Origin: Apricaphanius iberus
Lineage: Eukaryota; Chordata; Actinopteri; Cyprinodontiformes; Aphaniidae
Reading direction: 5' to 3'
Assembly: GCA_028564705.1 (NCBI GenBank)
Contig: JAPXFQ010002722.1
Coordinates: 1,860,001-1,924,000, forward strand
Length of the DNA stretch: 64,000 nt
The notes beneath the pieces are model-generated. The model saw nothing but the letters and a program-made list of their open reading frames with translations. It searched no databases and was not told the DNA's origin. Position 1 is the stretch's first letter. Each line of letters starts with the position of its first letter. Shown here one piece after another: positions 13,272 to 24,610 of the stretch. Position numbers and translations under genes: made by a program.

Positions 13272-14155
13272 TAGGGTTGGGCATTGTTTTAATAAGAATT
13301 TGGTTCTGATTCCAAGTACGATTTTTTGTTTCGAATTCGGTTCCAAATGATTCTGGATTCCGATTCTTGGAAGGGACAGGGTCATTTTTTAAGCTATTAT
13401 TATTGTTTTTATCAAACATCATGAATGTCTGTGCTGCAGAAACTTAAGCACCGCAGCGTATGCTCCCACTGATGGGTAAACCTGGTGTAGAATATTGAAC
13501 AAACAAATTTAGACAATCCAGTCCAGATTAACCTCTGGTACATTATAAAAACACAAACCTCTCTGTTGAACTCCAGTTGTTACTTTTCTCTTGGCTGCAA
13601 TGATGAATGGAGTAGACGGGGCATACCGCGGAGTATTGTCAGTGACCTGGCTAATGTTAGTTTAGCAATCTCTGGCTGTTTGTCTATGAAAACAAACACA
13701 TGAGCTAACATTAGCTGGATATTTGCACTTGAGTTGAACAACGGTTCGAGTATAACTTGATTTTTGCCGCAATGTTGACATAATATTATTTTACTGACCG
13801 GATTTTGACTACAGTGCAGTACTGGGCTGACGTTCGGATCCGCGACGAAGAGCTAATGAGGTAGGCCAGTGCAGTGTGTCCAACATCTTATAGGTATTGT
13901 ACTGAGATGTGTTGTTTTTTGTTTTTTTGCCAAATGTGAATTATAAGGAGCGCCTCCAAACACTTTGCATTATTGCACAGTACTGCTAACACTTTTGGCA
14001 AGTTCTTCTTTGTTGGTATTAAGCTGGTTCATCTTCTGGTCGGTGGACTGGGAATCCAAACTAGGAATCAGAATCTTAAAAATTGAAAGATTCCCGGAGA
14101 TTTGAAAAGTTAGTCCCAGTTCCAATCGATGCTCGATTTTCAATGCTTAATTCTA
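13272..14155. mobile_element. hAT-type MITE with perfect 8-bp TSD
   Basis: The left terminus is TAGGGTTGGGCATTG and the right terminus, on the other strand, is TAGAATTAAGCATTG, a match interrupted only by G/A differences. The flanks TCTGGGAC (13,264-13,271 and 14,156-14,163) are identical, giving an unambiguous 8-bp target duplication. No transposase is encoded. A minus-strand open frame of 138 codons at 13,006-13,422 runs across the element boundary and is not considered real. Confidence 0.9.
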
Positions 14156-14163
14156 TCTGGGAC

Positions 14164-16572
14164 AGGAGAGAAGTTCACAGCAGCGCCACTGCTCTGTGAG
14201 AAAAGTAACAAGGCTTCATTCTTGACATCAGAGTTTCCAGAAACACAAAAGAAGTCGCTTTTTTGAAAAAGAGTTGCTTGAGCAGGTCTGAAAACTCACT
14301 AAATATATCAGCAAAGTAGCTAAGTTGGCAACAATGCTGGATGTTGTGAAGTCACATTACTGCGTGTAGTCACGTGTTTCCACCCCATCCAAGTTAGTAG
14401 GGCGGCATTGCTGCAGCATCCTAAAGGGGCATGAGTATCGCCAAACTACACACATCTTTCCTTTTTTTTTAAATGCCAAACTACAGACATTGGCAAAATG
14501 ACATGAGTTACAATTGAACATTTCGGTATCAGCAAATTTTTGTTTGGAAATGTTACCGCAGGGCAAACATTCAGGCCATGTGTGACTGGCTTCAAGCTTC
14601 CTTTATCGTCCTACTGATCCTCTGATGCAAATCTTCTCCCCCCCGGAGCTGTGAGTTGAGACTGGTGCCTCCACTGTGTTCTCCGTTGGATCCCCTGTGG
14701 AACTAATGCTAATTCACAGCCACCAGACTGACCACATTTGCAGACTTATAACTGAAAGTCTGAATAAGACCAATAATAATTTGAATCTAGACTCTGCCTG
14801 CAGTCACTGCCCCGAGATTGGTTGATTTATTTATTTATTGATGCTGTGTTCTCTCAGGGCTTCCATGAATCATTGTCCCTTTCTTACAATCTGACGGGTC
14901 CGTTTGCTGTATTCCTTCATGTTGAGAGCTCTGCTGAGATGTTAGCGCCCTGTGGAAACCACAAGCCATAACCACACACTCTCAGTACTGCTGACTCCCA
15001 GTCACACACCCAGTTTAACATATATAAAATACGAGGCAGCTTGTTTTCTTTCCTCCAACATAACATTTCTTGTTGTGACCTCAACCCCTCACACCCTTTA
15101 CTTTACTCTGTTAATTACGATTTGCTTCTCAGATCTAGTTTATTCTGTTAGAGGCTTTACATTAAACTGGATTTGTTAAGATTCCTCAGCTTCTGTTGCT
15201 GGTGATAATAATAACAAATGCCACTTATATTCTGAATATACTGGATTATTTTTAGCCTTTCTGGTGCAGACTAATCTTTGTGTAACATGTAATTTGCATT
15301 GCATGTTGGTATACCACATATTTGTTTTTCCTACACAATCCCCTCCCAACCAAGCTTATTTTTCTCAGATATACTTGTAATAGTTTTTTTTAACAGATCC
15401 AAAAAGATTTATTCTAACATTAAAAATATCAAACCCAGAGATATGGATAATCGTATCGGTTCTCATGTAAAATATCAGGTTTCAAGACCAAAAAATGGAA
15501 AACATCTCTCTTTTAAAGCTTGAAAGTCATATGGTTCGGATGTACTGCAGTGTGAACCTTTGAATTTAAAATACGTTGGCAGAGTCCTTTAATATGATAT
15601 TAAGTTTTTCTATTTTTTCAAACTTTATCTCATTTGGCGTTTAAAGAATTGTATACGCTGAGTTGTTTGCTTGTGACATCTTAACTATTCAAGCTGTGTA
15701 ATTTTTCATCAGCTCAATAGGAGGCCTTTTCAGACTGCTGCCTTTTAAGCCCCTGCAGAGATTATGATTAAGATTTAATGTTTATGCTTTTTTGACTTTG
15801 TGGTAATCAGCCAGCCACTTGCATTTTTTAGTGCTAAAGCTTCTATTTTTTTTCTTATAATCCTTTAAATAAAATAACTGCACAGTACAATAAGCTGCAG
15901 TCTCCATGGCCAACATATAAATATGAGTTTAGAATATGGAATACATGTAGGTGCTGCTTTATTCAATGATCTCTCTCTGCTTACCTCTACACCCGGAATC
16001 CTTCCCTGCCTGTGGCAGCCTCGTGGGAAGTGTCAGCAAAACCAACCATGCAGACAAAACTCAGCATGCTCTATGTCCTTTTACTGTCAAATCACAGGCC
16101 AAGAGTTTACATACTTATTTAAAAAAATGTGGACAACCACATATTTAGTCAACAATAATAAAAAAATGTCTTACACCCCGTAAATGAAGCACGTGCACAG
16201 ACACCAAACTCTTGCTTTTGAGTGTAAACTCACAACTCTGATGCTCAAAGTAGTAAATGCTAATGTATTACAGGAGCTATTAAATGGATATTTCGCATTT
16301 TTAGACATGAAGTTGTATTCAATCTTTGCCAGCAGCATAGTGCATTGACAACATTAACCCAACTCTGTGATCACTTCCTGGTCAGAGTTCTTGCTGTTAA
16401 AAGCTTTTCAAGAAAGTAGTCCCAGCTAGTCTCTGAGGCCATCAAACGTCACTGTTTTGCTTCAGAAAATGATATGGGTTTGAAAGTATGCTTTAAGTGC
16501 ATGTGATTATGCATTGCAGATGTTGACAGATGTTTGATATCTCAACCTCTAAAGAGCCTGACACAGCCTGTG
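14164..16572. other. No recognised feature
   Basis: AT-rich sequence with only short open frames; none resembles a known protein. Confidence 0.4.
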
Positions 16573-16826
16573 TGGGCGACTGTGGCTCAGTGGTAGAGTA
16601 GTTGGCTTGCAATCGGAGGGTCGTAGGTTTGATTCCAGCTTCCTCCAGTCACATGTCGATGTGCCCCTGGGCAAGGCACTTAACCCCCAAATTCTACATT
16701 GTCCTACCGAGCCATGTTGGTGTCGTGTATGAATGCGAGTGTGAATGGGTGAATGTGGCTTCAATGTAAAGCGCTTTGAGTGGTCAGTAAGACTAGAAAA
16801 GCGCTATATAAGTTCAGTCCATTTAC
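16573..16826 (+). repeat. tRNA-derived SINE with L2-like tail (copy 1)
   Basis: A polymerase III A-box-like string (tggctcagtggtagag, about 16,583) and a B-box-like string (ggtttgattcc, about 16,627) lie about 30 bases apart, as in a tRNA. The tRNA-like part is followed by an unrelated body and a 3' end reading aaagcgctttgagtgg, then gcgctatataa, a tail shared with L2-clade LINEs. The cttgcaa loop suggests an alanine-type tRNA ancestor, which is inference. A second copy lies at about 43,141. Confidence 0.8.
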
Positions 16827-19382
16827 AGTCTTTTCTATTTGGTTGCCTGTTTGTTTCAGTTGCCCTTTTGTTATAGTTTCAAAATGACGGGAAGGTATGC
16901 TAAGAATAACTAGCCTATAGCTTTAGGCTTTATCTTGCTGTCTGCAAAAGACAGAGTAGCTTAATAGTACCAAATAACTCCCACAAGTCCACACATTTTT
17001 ACACAAATACAAAAGCCTTGTTTAAACCTTTTTAACCGAACTTCAATGTTACTCTGTCAGTAACCTTATGTCTAAATTACTGAGCCAAAAGAGCTGCGTT
17101 TACAAAAGAGCAGACATTTGAGCACCCAACTGCAGACGTTAATACTAATGCAGCGTAATGAAATAATCTCCCGATCAAACTCTGATTTCCGAAAGTTATA
17201 AACTCCCTCGGAAACCCAGTCAAGGTACACAAACATATTCAACAAAAATAGGGATGCAGTCAAGTTATTATTTTTTTTTTGCTCAGACGAGCCTCCTTTG
17301 TTGCCGTGTAGAGCAGCTGTGGATTAGACACACGAAAGTCCTTGTTTCCTGACACTTTTGCTCCTACAGAGTAGTTGATAGCAATAAGCCAAAGTTGCCT
17401 AATCGCAAGGTCTATGACAGGGAAACAATGTTGTTACAACCTGGGAATTTGCAAATGCGCACCATTGTTTTATATATTTAACTTACTCTTGCTTTAGCTG
17501 TGTTACATCGTCATAATTCGGGCGTTTAAACTCTCTGAAACAACTGATGGGAGGTGTGAAACAGATGACGCAGGCCGCAGCGCGGATTGATTGGAGTGGG
17601 AGAAATAAATAGTGCAGAGTATCAGTGAGGTGTGAATTGTGGCCGGTGTTTTTTTTTGTGCTGCAAATGAATTATGCTTTCAAAAGCATATCATTTTCTG
17701 TAACAAAATGGCACAGTTTGATGGCCCGTTTGCACCGTGCTGCTTGTAAGGATGGGATAAAACTTCATATCGAAAAATGAAATTCTATATTATAATGCAA
17801 TAAAATGCTAAATTCCAGTTTATGAGGTTTTTTTAAACTTAAAATCAACACTAAATGATTTTAATAATCAGATTTTGAAAATGTAACAACTTATCTAACA
17901 GAAAATGTACTTTTTCCGTAATATGGATATTTCACCTTCCCTTTGCAGTCTAACAAAAGACCAATACACATTTCAATGTATTCACATGGAGTATGTTGCT
18001 GTTTTAAACCATGCATTCGGCTGTGAAAAGTTTTTACTTCTAAAGTTGAGGTAGTGTTTTCGGTCATTTATAAATTAGATCAGTTTTTTTCATGTTGACT
18101 TTTATTTTAACAGTTTGTGCTGTTTTTGTTTTGTCCTGTTTTTCTTATGGTCATCACGGCACCTTTTATCTTTTGGTTGCAATGTTTGGTCAGATGGCTG
18201 ACTCTGACTGGAAACCGCTGCCGTACTTTCCCTTTTCCTATAATGAAGCCACATGCTGCGTGCTGTTAATCTTCAGCATCAGATATTCAGTTCGTCTGAG
18301 ACACATTGGATGCTGGATGGTTTTTCATCTAGTTATACATTAATTTGAAGTCAATGTAGAACACAGGCAATCACATTGTTCTTGTTTTAAATATCACGAT
18401 CGCAAACAAATAAAAGATGGGTGCTTGTGCTTTCATCTTCCAGCATGTGTGTCAGAAGGATAAAGTAAACTGCTAGCGATAAAGACCAGCTTGTACTGAA
18501 CCATCTTTGTTTCATGTTGTTCAGATTTGTCATATTGTGATAAACTTCAAACCTTTGTGTTGTCTCTGGGGATTTTTTTTTCTCATCATAATTACAGTGA
18601 ACAGAACCAGTATTCTTTTTTCTTCAATAGTGCTCATTATTGGATTTCTCATAATTTGCTTATTTTTTTCCAAGCCAGCATAACATTAAGAAAGCTGACT
18701 GATCAATAACTTTTTTCATGCCGCTAGACTGATTCATCTAATTGTGTCCTTAGTCAAATCACAGTTACTAATGTCGGTTGTCATTAGTCCTCTCCAATAA
18801 TAATTCCCAAAGCACTGTAATTAACTCCCACATAGATGCTTTTGTTTCTTTGATTACGGTGTTCTTTTTAAGGTCACCTTTGTCCCGGTCAAACCTACTC
18901 ATGGACAAACTATTATTTCATTTTGTAATTCAAAAGCTATAAGTGGATTAGAAAATAGCCTTACTGTTCATAGGCCTAACATGTAGCTATGGCCAGAGGT
19001 TAACTTCAACTTTTACTGTAATTTTTTATCTATAAATGAGAGCGATGAACATAAGAAATGATTATCATAAGCAGCCTTAATATGTGGACCAAAATACCTC
19101 CCCTAACCCCTAAATAACCCCACATAAATAAGAATCGTGTGAGATGCTAATGGAAGCGAGGAAAATTTAAAGAGAAAACCAAAATAGCTGCAGACGCTAT
19201 GTATGCTTCCATTAAACTGCAAACCTTAGGTCAACTATCAAATAATGCATATAGTCAACAATATGAGAATATGGATATTATAGTCAACAACAATCTAATC
19301 TCAATAATGAAACTAGCAAAACTCATGTAAACTTCCTATAAGGAAAAATATGTCTGCAAATGTCCAACATTTTCTCTTGCAG
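16827..19382. other. No recognised feature
   Basis: No coding exon, RNA gene or clear repeat boundary is seen. T-rich tracts are common. Confidence 0.4.
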
Positions 19383-20272
19383 TTGATGACTCCATTGTTT
19401 TCCCTTCCACACAGGTTAAGAGTTTGGGTGTCATTCTGGATAGCAATCTTTCCTTCTCAGCTCATATAAATAGCATCACCCGCTCTGCCTACTTCCATAT
19501 ACGCAATATTAATCGTCTCCGTCCCTCCCTTACCTCCACTGAGTCTGCGATCCTAGTGAACGCCCTGGTCACTTCTCGGCGTGATTACTGTAATGCACTA
19601 CTGTTTTGCTTACCACAAAAATCACTCCTCAAACTGCAACTGGTACAGAACTCAGCAGCCCGCATCATCTCCAGGACACCATCTTCACATCACATCACTC
19701 CTGTTCTCAAGCAGCTGCAATGGCTTCCGATCCATTTCCGTATTGAGTTTAAAATCCTTTTGTTAAAATCCAAAGCCCTCAACAACCTTGCCCCCCTCCA
19801 TATTTAACTAATCTCCATGTCTACACACCATCTTGCATCTTTCGTTCCTCTTCAGATCATCTCCTAACCATTCCACATGCCCGTCTGTGTACCATGGGAT
19901 TCAGGTCATTTTGTTCATCTGCACCGCGGCTCTGGAATAAACTCTCATTGGACATTCGTATGGCATCATCTACTGAAACATTAGAACGGCTTCTTAAAAC
20001 TTACCTTTTCACACTTGCATACCCCACTCTATCTTTTCCTATTCTTTTTCATTCGTTGTTTTATTTGCACTTTTTTTCTTCTTTTTTTCCCTCTAACTCT
20101 ATTTTTAACTTTGTTCTATGTGCTGCAGTTCATGATGTATATTGATTTGATATCTTCTTGATATGTTGATCTACTTGTATCCTTTTGAGTTGTTACGTGT
20201 GTTTATGTTTTATGTTCAGCGACCTTGAGTTATGAAAGACGCTCACAAATAAAATAAATGTATTTCAATGTT
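19383..20272 (+). mobile_element. L2-like LINE, 3' end of reverse transcriptase ORF, broken
   Basis: The translation from 19,383 carries the thumb-to-C-terminal part of a non-LTR reverse transcriptase. It includes a [14 protein letters not shown] block, then an [16 protein letters not shown] block, and a [12 protein letters not shown] block before the frame stops at 19,807. The C-terminal block (SSAPRLWNKL and LLKTYLF) continues in another frame from 19,894 to 20,145. A one-base frameshift near 19,790 therefore separates the two parts. The copy is 5'-truncated, as is usual for LINEs, and ends in a short AATAAA-rich tail near 20,265. Only about 900 bp of an element of several kilobases remains, so it cannot move by itself. 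Confidence 0.85.
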
Positions 20273-20619
20273 CACATAGAAATGATACCTTCATTTTGAT
20301 ACCAGAAACTTTCAAATAAACCATGTATGCTATCTACTATGATATTAATTTTGGAAATTTTGTTTTAAAAAGTCACCTAGGGTTCATGAAGTTTAGAACA
20401 GCAGCAGTAAAAACGTATTCTTTATCCGTAGGACAACATATAAGGTCATACAAAAGAGGTTTTAGACACAAGGCTGATAATGTGAAACTCCAGATTAATT
20501 TAATCAAAGGTTGTATTCATATCATTTTCATTGCGCAGACAGCCCACAATCATTACTATTAGGCTGATTAGTGTCTGAAGATTTTCCCGAAGGATTGAGT
20601 GTCATGTGAGTCAGTCTCG

Positions 20620-20765
20620 TGTCTCTGTGTTGCCACTTGGAGAAAATTCAACCCAGGGCTTTCTCGAATCTGACCTAATGATTGTTGGAGATAGGCACCG
20701 GTACCCATCGACCCAGACAGGATATGCTACCACAGACAGTGAATGGATGAATAAAATGTTGTGAT
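20620..20765 (+). repeat. RTE-type LINE 3' tail fragment, sense
   Basis: The phrases attgttggagataggcacc and gacccagacagg, followed by gaatggatgaa, correspond to the sense 3' end of the fish RTE-like family whose antisense copy is near 38,700. The fragment is diverged and incomplete. Confidence 0.5.
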
Positions 20766-21283
20766 ACAAAGATAAGACGTGTCTAAAATAAAGTCTCAAA
20801 TTAAAAAGGGGTGAAGGAGGGCAGAATTCTTAATTTTCCTTTTTTTTTGTGGCCATCTAGTTTTTTTATTTTTATAATCAACATTCAGAGTCTGCTACCA
20901 CTCAGTCCACAATCACTTGTCATTGAAAAGTTCACAAGGTACTTCTTTACTGCCACATTTTGCAGATTTGCCATGGAAACGAAGCTGCTGGACAGCAGAA
21001 GGAATATTCCAGAGTAGTTGTGTTTCCTTCATCCAACAAACACCTCTCAGCAATGTGCGAAAAATGCCCCTGATGGTTGTGCTGCAGCTTTAGGGTAATC
21101 ACAAATTTCCTAAATAACTTTCTTCCATTTTGGTCCATCTCCTACTGTCTTGCCTTTTGCAATAAAGTTTCACTTTTATTGGAGGGTAAGGGACTATTTA
21201 TTAACACCAACCTCAGATTCACTTTCAAAACATTTTTCCACCAAAGAATGCACAATCGACTGGTCTTACGTTGAAGATCTGTT
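20766..21283. other. No recognised feature, possibly more LINE body
   Basis: This segment precedes the L2-like fragment that starts near 21,284. I cannot align it to reverse transcriptase motifs. Confidence 0.35.
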
Positions 21284-21307
21284 GTCAGTATACCAACCTC
21301 CCAGACC

Positions 21308-21693
21308 AACGCATCCTCACTCCCAACTCGCCACATATGGACACAAGATCAGCCTCCTGACCAAGCGTACATATGTGATGAGTTGGGTACCCCCCTCGCG
21401 TCATTTTTTTGACGCACTCAGAACAGATTGTATGGTTTTGTCCTTTATTGTAAACATCTGAAGTTTATTTTGTTTCAGAGCCGGTCGATCTAGCAGAATA
21501 ACGTACCATACGTTGAGTTATCTAACCAATTTTAACCAATCCACAACTTTTATGTTCTAACCTTAAGGTCACAGAAGGACAAAAACACATTTTAAACAAG
21601 CAAGCAAGTAAACGGATTCCTTGTCCTCCCCGTAGCGTTAATCACTGACGATCTTGCGTCCATATTTGACGAGTTGGGAGTGAGGATGTGTTG
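21308..21693. mobile_element. 386-bp MITE with about 50-bp inverted ends and 8-bp TSD
   Basis: The left end contains CATCCTCACTCCCAACTCG and its complement closes the right end. The match continues inward for about 50 bases with a few differences. The flanking sequence CCCAGACC occurs on both sides (21,300-21,307 and 21,694-21,701). An 8-bp duplication suggests a hAT-type mobiliser, but the terminal bases are not the usual CAG, so the superfamily stays open. Confidence 0.85.
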
Positions 21694-21881
21694 CCCAGAC
21701 CACTCAGGTTCTCTAATTCCAGTCTACTCAGCATCCCTAGAATCAGGAAAAAGGATGGAGAAGCAGCTTTCAGTTCTATGCTCTAATCTAGAACAACCTT
21801 GAATCACTGAGTTCTTTAAATCAAGGCTAAAAATACAACTGTTTACAGCTGCTTTTGAGTTGGTGAATAATAGCTGTCATA

Positions 21882-22259
21882 TTAACCCCTTAAGCCTGCT
21901 AGCCCTAATTTTTGGTAGCACGCCTCCGAGAGTAACATTTAACTTTCAATTATTTGTTATTACAGACAACAGTTGGTCCAAAGTCAATAAGAGTCATTAG
22001 TTACTATTATGTTTATTTGCTTCTTTACAATGAAAAAAAATCTGCTGATGTGTATTTTTTTCCGGCGAATTTCATATTCATGTCATATTTTCTGTCTTTA
22101 AACCTCAATTACTCATTCCCACTATGGTTTTCTTGATCATTTTCCTATTCACAGTATTCCCATAGACCTTCCTATTATCTGGGAGCAATTTGAACCTTTT
22201 ACAAGCTGTAAAAAGCCTTCCACAGTATAGGTATGCAAAATTCGGACTTAAGAGGTTAA
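21882..22259. mobile_element. 378-bp TTAA-flanked MITE inside the LINE
   Basis: The left end is TTAACCCCTTAAGCC and the right end, read on the other strand, is TTAACCTCTTAAGTCC. The element sits between two L2 pieces and has TTAA at both borders, which fits piggyBac-type movement. It encodes nothing. Confidence 0.8.
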
Positions 22260-22339
22260 TATATAATAATTAAGGGCTGAATGCCATATGTTTTAATGTG
22301 TCATAAGTTACTGTATATATCTCTAATGTTTTACTATGC

Positions 22340-23570
22340 CAGCAGTTTCCAAAGTTTGGGTCAAGTACTCACTTGGGGTTGCAAACATGGAAGTGTGGGA
22401 TCTTCAGATTCTGTTGAGAAAAATTTTAATACAAGAAATGGCAATGAGCAAGCATCTGCATTCTATAAATTGAATAAAAGTTGCAGCGACATCCGCAGAT
22501 TTGTCACCGTTTTATTATTAAGCCCCCAAATCGGCCCGGAAGACAATAAATAAGCACTTCCGAGGCTTTCCTAAGTCCAAGGAGAATATAAATATGGTAA
22601 AATTAAGGCGTTTGAGGCAGATTAAAACGTATTAAAAGCGGCATTTGGACTGCCCCGAGCACTCCTGTTCTATGGATACAGCTGATCTGTTACAGGTGGT
22701 GAGACTCAGGCGCAGGACAACAAGACACAACTCAAAAATTCCAAATAAAAGTTTTAATAACAACCAGCAAAATACAAAAGCAAACTGAAACAAAACCTAT
22801 ACTACACTAAAAATATCCTAACAAAAAAACAACTTCAATGAGCGAAAAGTAACAACTTAATAAAAGCTTAACTGTGGTGCAGCAGACTGAGGGAAGGGAA
22901 GTCCGGCGGGTGGCAGTAGCAGGTGGATCGCTGACAGGGTGATGGAGGGTGAGTGGTGAAGCTGTGGAGTCCCGGTGTAGGGGTCCAGGGAGTTTGCAGG
23001 GGGGCAGAGGGGAATCAAATCCAGACTTTGTCCTGTTCTTATCCACAGAGGTTAGAGGAGGGTTTGGAGGTCAGGGTGTGCAGAGTTCCAACTAAAGGAA
23101 TAAAGAGAATGGTAAGTACTGGCACAAATATACAAACAGACTGTTTTTGTGGTCAGACACTGACTGTTCAGCTTTACAGTCCGACGAGGAACTGAAGTCC
23201 AGAGAGAAGCTTTATGCAGTGGAGAAGATCAGCCCCAGGTGCACTTAATCAGCTGATTGAAGACAATCCACCTGCCAAGCTGCCACCCACCTAAAGGGAA
23301 CAGAGAGTGCACTACCTGGCTTCTGAGCCAGAGGGCATGACATGATCAACACTGGATGTATAAAGACTGCTGAATGGCTCAAACTGGCTCAGAACTTCTC
23401 AGGGTCAAAAGCATAAGAATTGCTTAAAATAAGGTCCAGATTGAAAAAAAAAACAGAATTTCCCTTTAAGTGACTTAGAAAAACTTGTGTAAGTTCCATC
23501 AAGAGTTGGGTCATCGGTATGTTGGATTTTTAATTTGTGGGTCAGAGGCTGGAAAGTTTGGGAAACACTG
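22340..23570. mobile_element. hAT-type element interrupted by a solo LTR
   Basis: The left end is CAGCAGTTTCCAAAGTTTGG and the right end, on the other strand, is CAGTGTTTCCCAAACTTTCC, the classic hAT terminal form. The 8-bp flanks are tactatgc (22,332-22,339) and ttctatgc (23,571-23,578), with one mismatch. Without the inserted LTR and its duplication the element would be about 570 bp, which is MITE size. No transposase is encoded. Confidence 0.85.
22688..23342. mobile_element. Solo LTR with 5-bp TSD
   Basis: A 655-bp block starts TGTTACAGG and ends GCATGACA. Identical TGATC sequences flank it (22,683-22,687 and 23,343-23,347). TG...CA ends plus a 5-bp duplication fit an LTR retrotransposon left as a solo LTR by recombination, most likely Ty3/gypsy type. 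There are no internal coding sequences. Orientation is not certain; a TATA-like cataaagc lies near 23,210 on the minus strand. The open frame at 22,807-23,046 is spurious. Confidence 0.75.
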
Positions 23571-23690
23571 TTCTATGCTATTACTGTTGGTTTATTGCTT
23601 CTTTTATTTTATTCCTTAAAAAGGTAAATTACCTAAATTTGCCTTGTTGTTGAAAGCGTGCCATACAAATAAAGTTGCTTAGCCTTTTGT

Positions 23691-24376
23691 AATTTCTTGT
23701 ATTTTCAACCCATCTTTGAGCCCTCTTTGCATTAATGAATTGCATCTGAATGCAGAATAAAAAAACAATCCAAACTGTAACATTACAAAGGTGTTGTCCC
23801 ATCTTAAATGACCTTTGTAGATGGTAAAGGCAGAAGTTTGCTCTGTGTCCATATGTTTTTCTAACCAAAAGAGACAAGCATAAGGGAGCGACGTTTATGT
23901 AAGAAAACAGCCAGTTCCAAAAGTAACAGCCCATATCAGGCCCAGCGAAGTCCTTTGCATTTGTCCATAACATCAAACATTTATTCTTATTTTCTTATTT
24001 ACCTTTTCTAATCTTTCAGAATAAATTACTTCTGTTATTTACTTTTATTCTTCCATACAAGTTATGTTTTAACTCTTGCTCAATACTGCGTAGCTTAAGG
24101 ATTCGAGATAATTGTTTTGTCTTGTATTGTATTTGATTTTCTCACTGTAACATGTAAAAAGCGGTTATATTTTCCATTCCATTTAGTTTCTCTTAATAAA
24201 CATTCTAAAAATATAAGCAGTTCCCTTTTGTCACCTTAGAAAGGCATACCTCAGTTTTCATGGCATTGATAACTTATAAAACTAAAAAGATTTCTTGATA
24301 ACCAGTAATACTCGTTCAGTATGGAACATTAATATCTTTTAAAGTATCTAAAATCTACCACTTTTTTGTTTTATTC
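23691..24376. other. No recognised feature
   Basis: AT-rich DNA between two LINE tails, with no coding signal. Confidence 0.4.
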
Positions 24377-24610
24377 TTAATTGCTGTTTTTAATTTATCA
24401 TATGCTTGATTTCTATAAACGTTTCTTTAAATAATGTATTTATGAAATGCTTTTCATGTTTTATGCTTTTCGTGTTTGATTCTTAATTGCTCTTTTTACT
24501 TTCCAGGATTTTATCGTGTGTTTGTTTTCTTTACCACCAAACCACGTAAAGCACCTTGAATGACCTTGTTATGAAAAGTGTCCTATACAAATGAAATTGC
24601 CTTGCATTAC
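24377..24610 (+). repeat. L2-like LINE 3' tail fragment
   Basis: The sequence ends acgtaaagcaccttgaatga, then ccttgttatgaaaagtgtcc and tatacaaatgaaattgcc. This is the same tail type as at 23,640 and 63,300. No coding part is kept. Confidence 0.65.

Larger units (their letters stand above)
21284..23690 (+). mobile_element. L2-like LINE 3' end split by three insertions
   Basis: The LINE pieces are 21,284-21,307, 21,702-21,881, 22,260-22,339 and 23,579-23,690. The second piece has a decayed C-terminal reverse-transcriptase region: a gttctatgctctaatctaga string where an APxLWN-type motif is expected, then a tttaaatcaaggctaaaa string. The last piece is the typical tail with gccttgttgttgaaa and gccatacaaataaagttgc. 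A less interrupted relative at about 63,065-63,338 shows the same order of phrases, which supports reading these pieces as one original copy. Confidence 0.75.

Noticed and set aside
13006..13422. 138-codon minus-strand open frame
   Set aside because: Runs across the left border of a hAT MITE with a perfect target duplication, so it is a chance frame.
16573..16650. A functional tRNA gene
   Set aside because: A and B boxes are present, but the acceptor stem does not pair and the sequence continues into a SINE body and tail.
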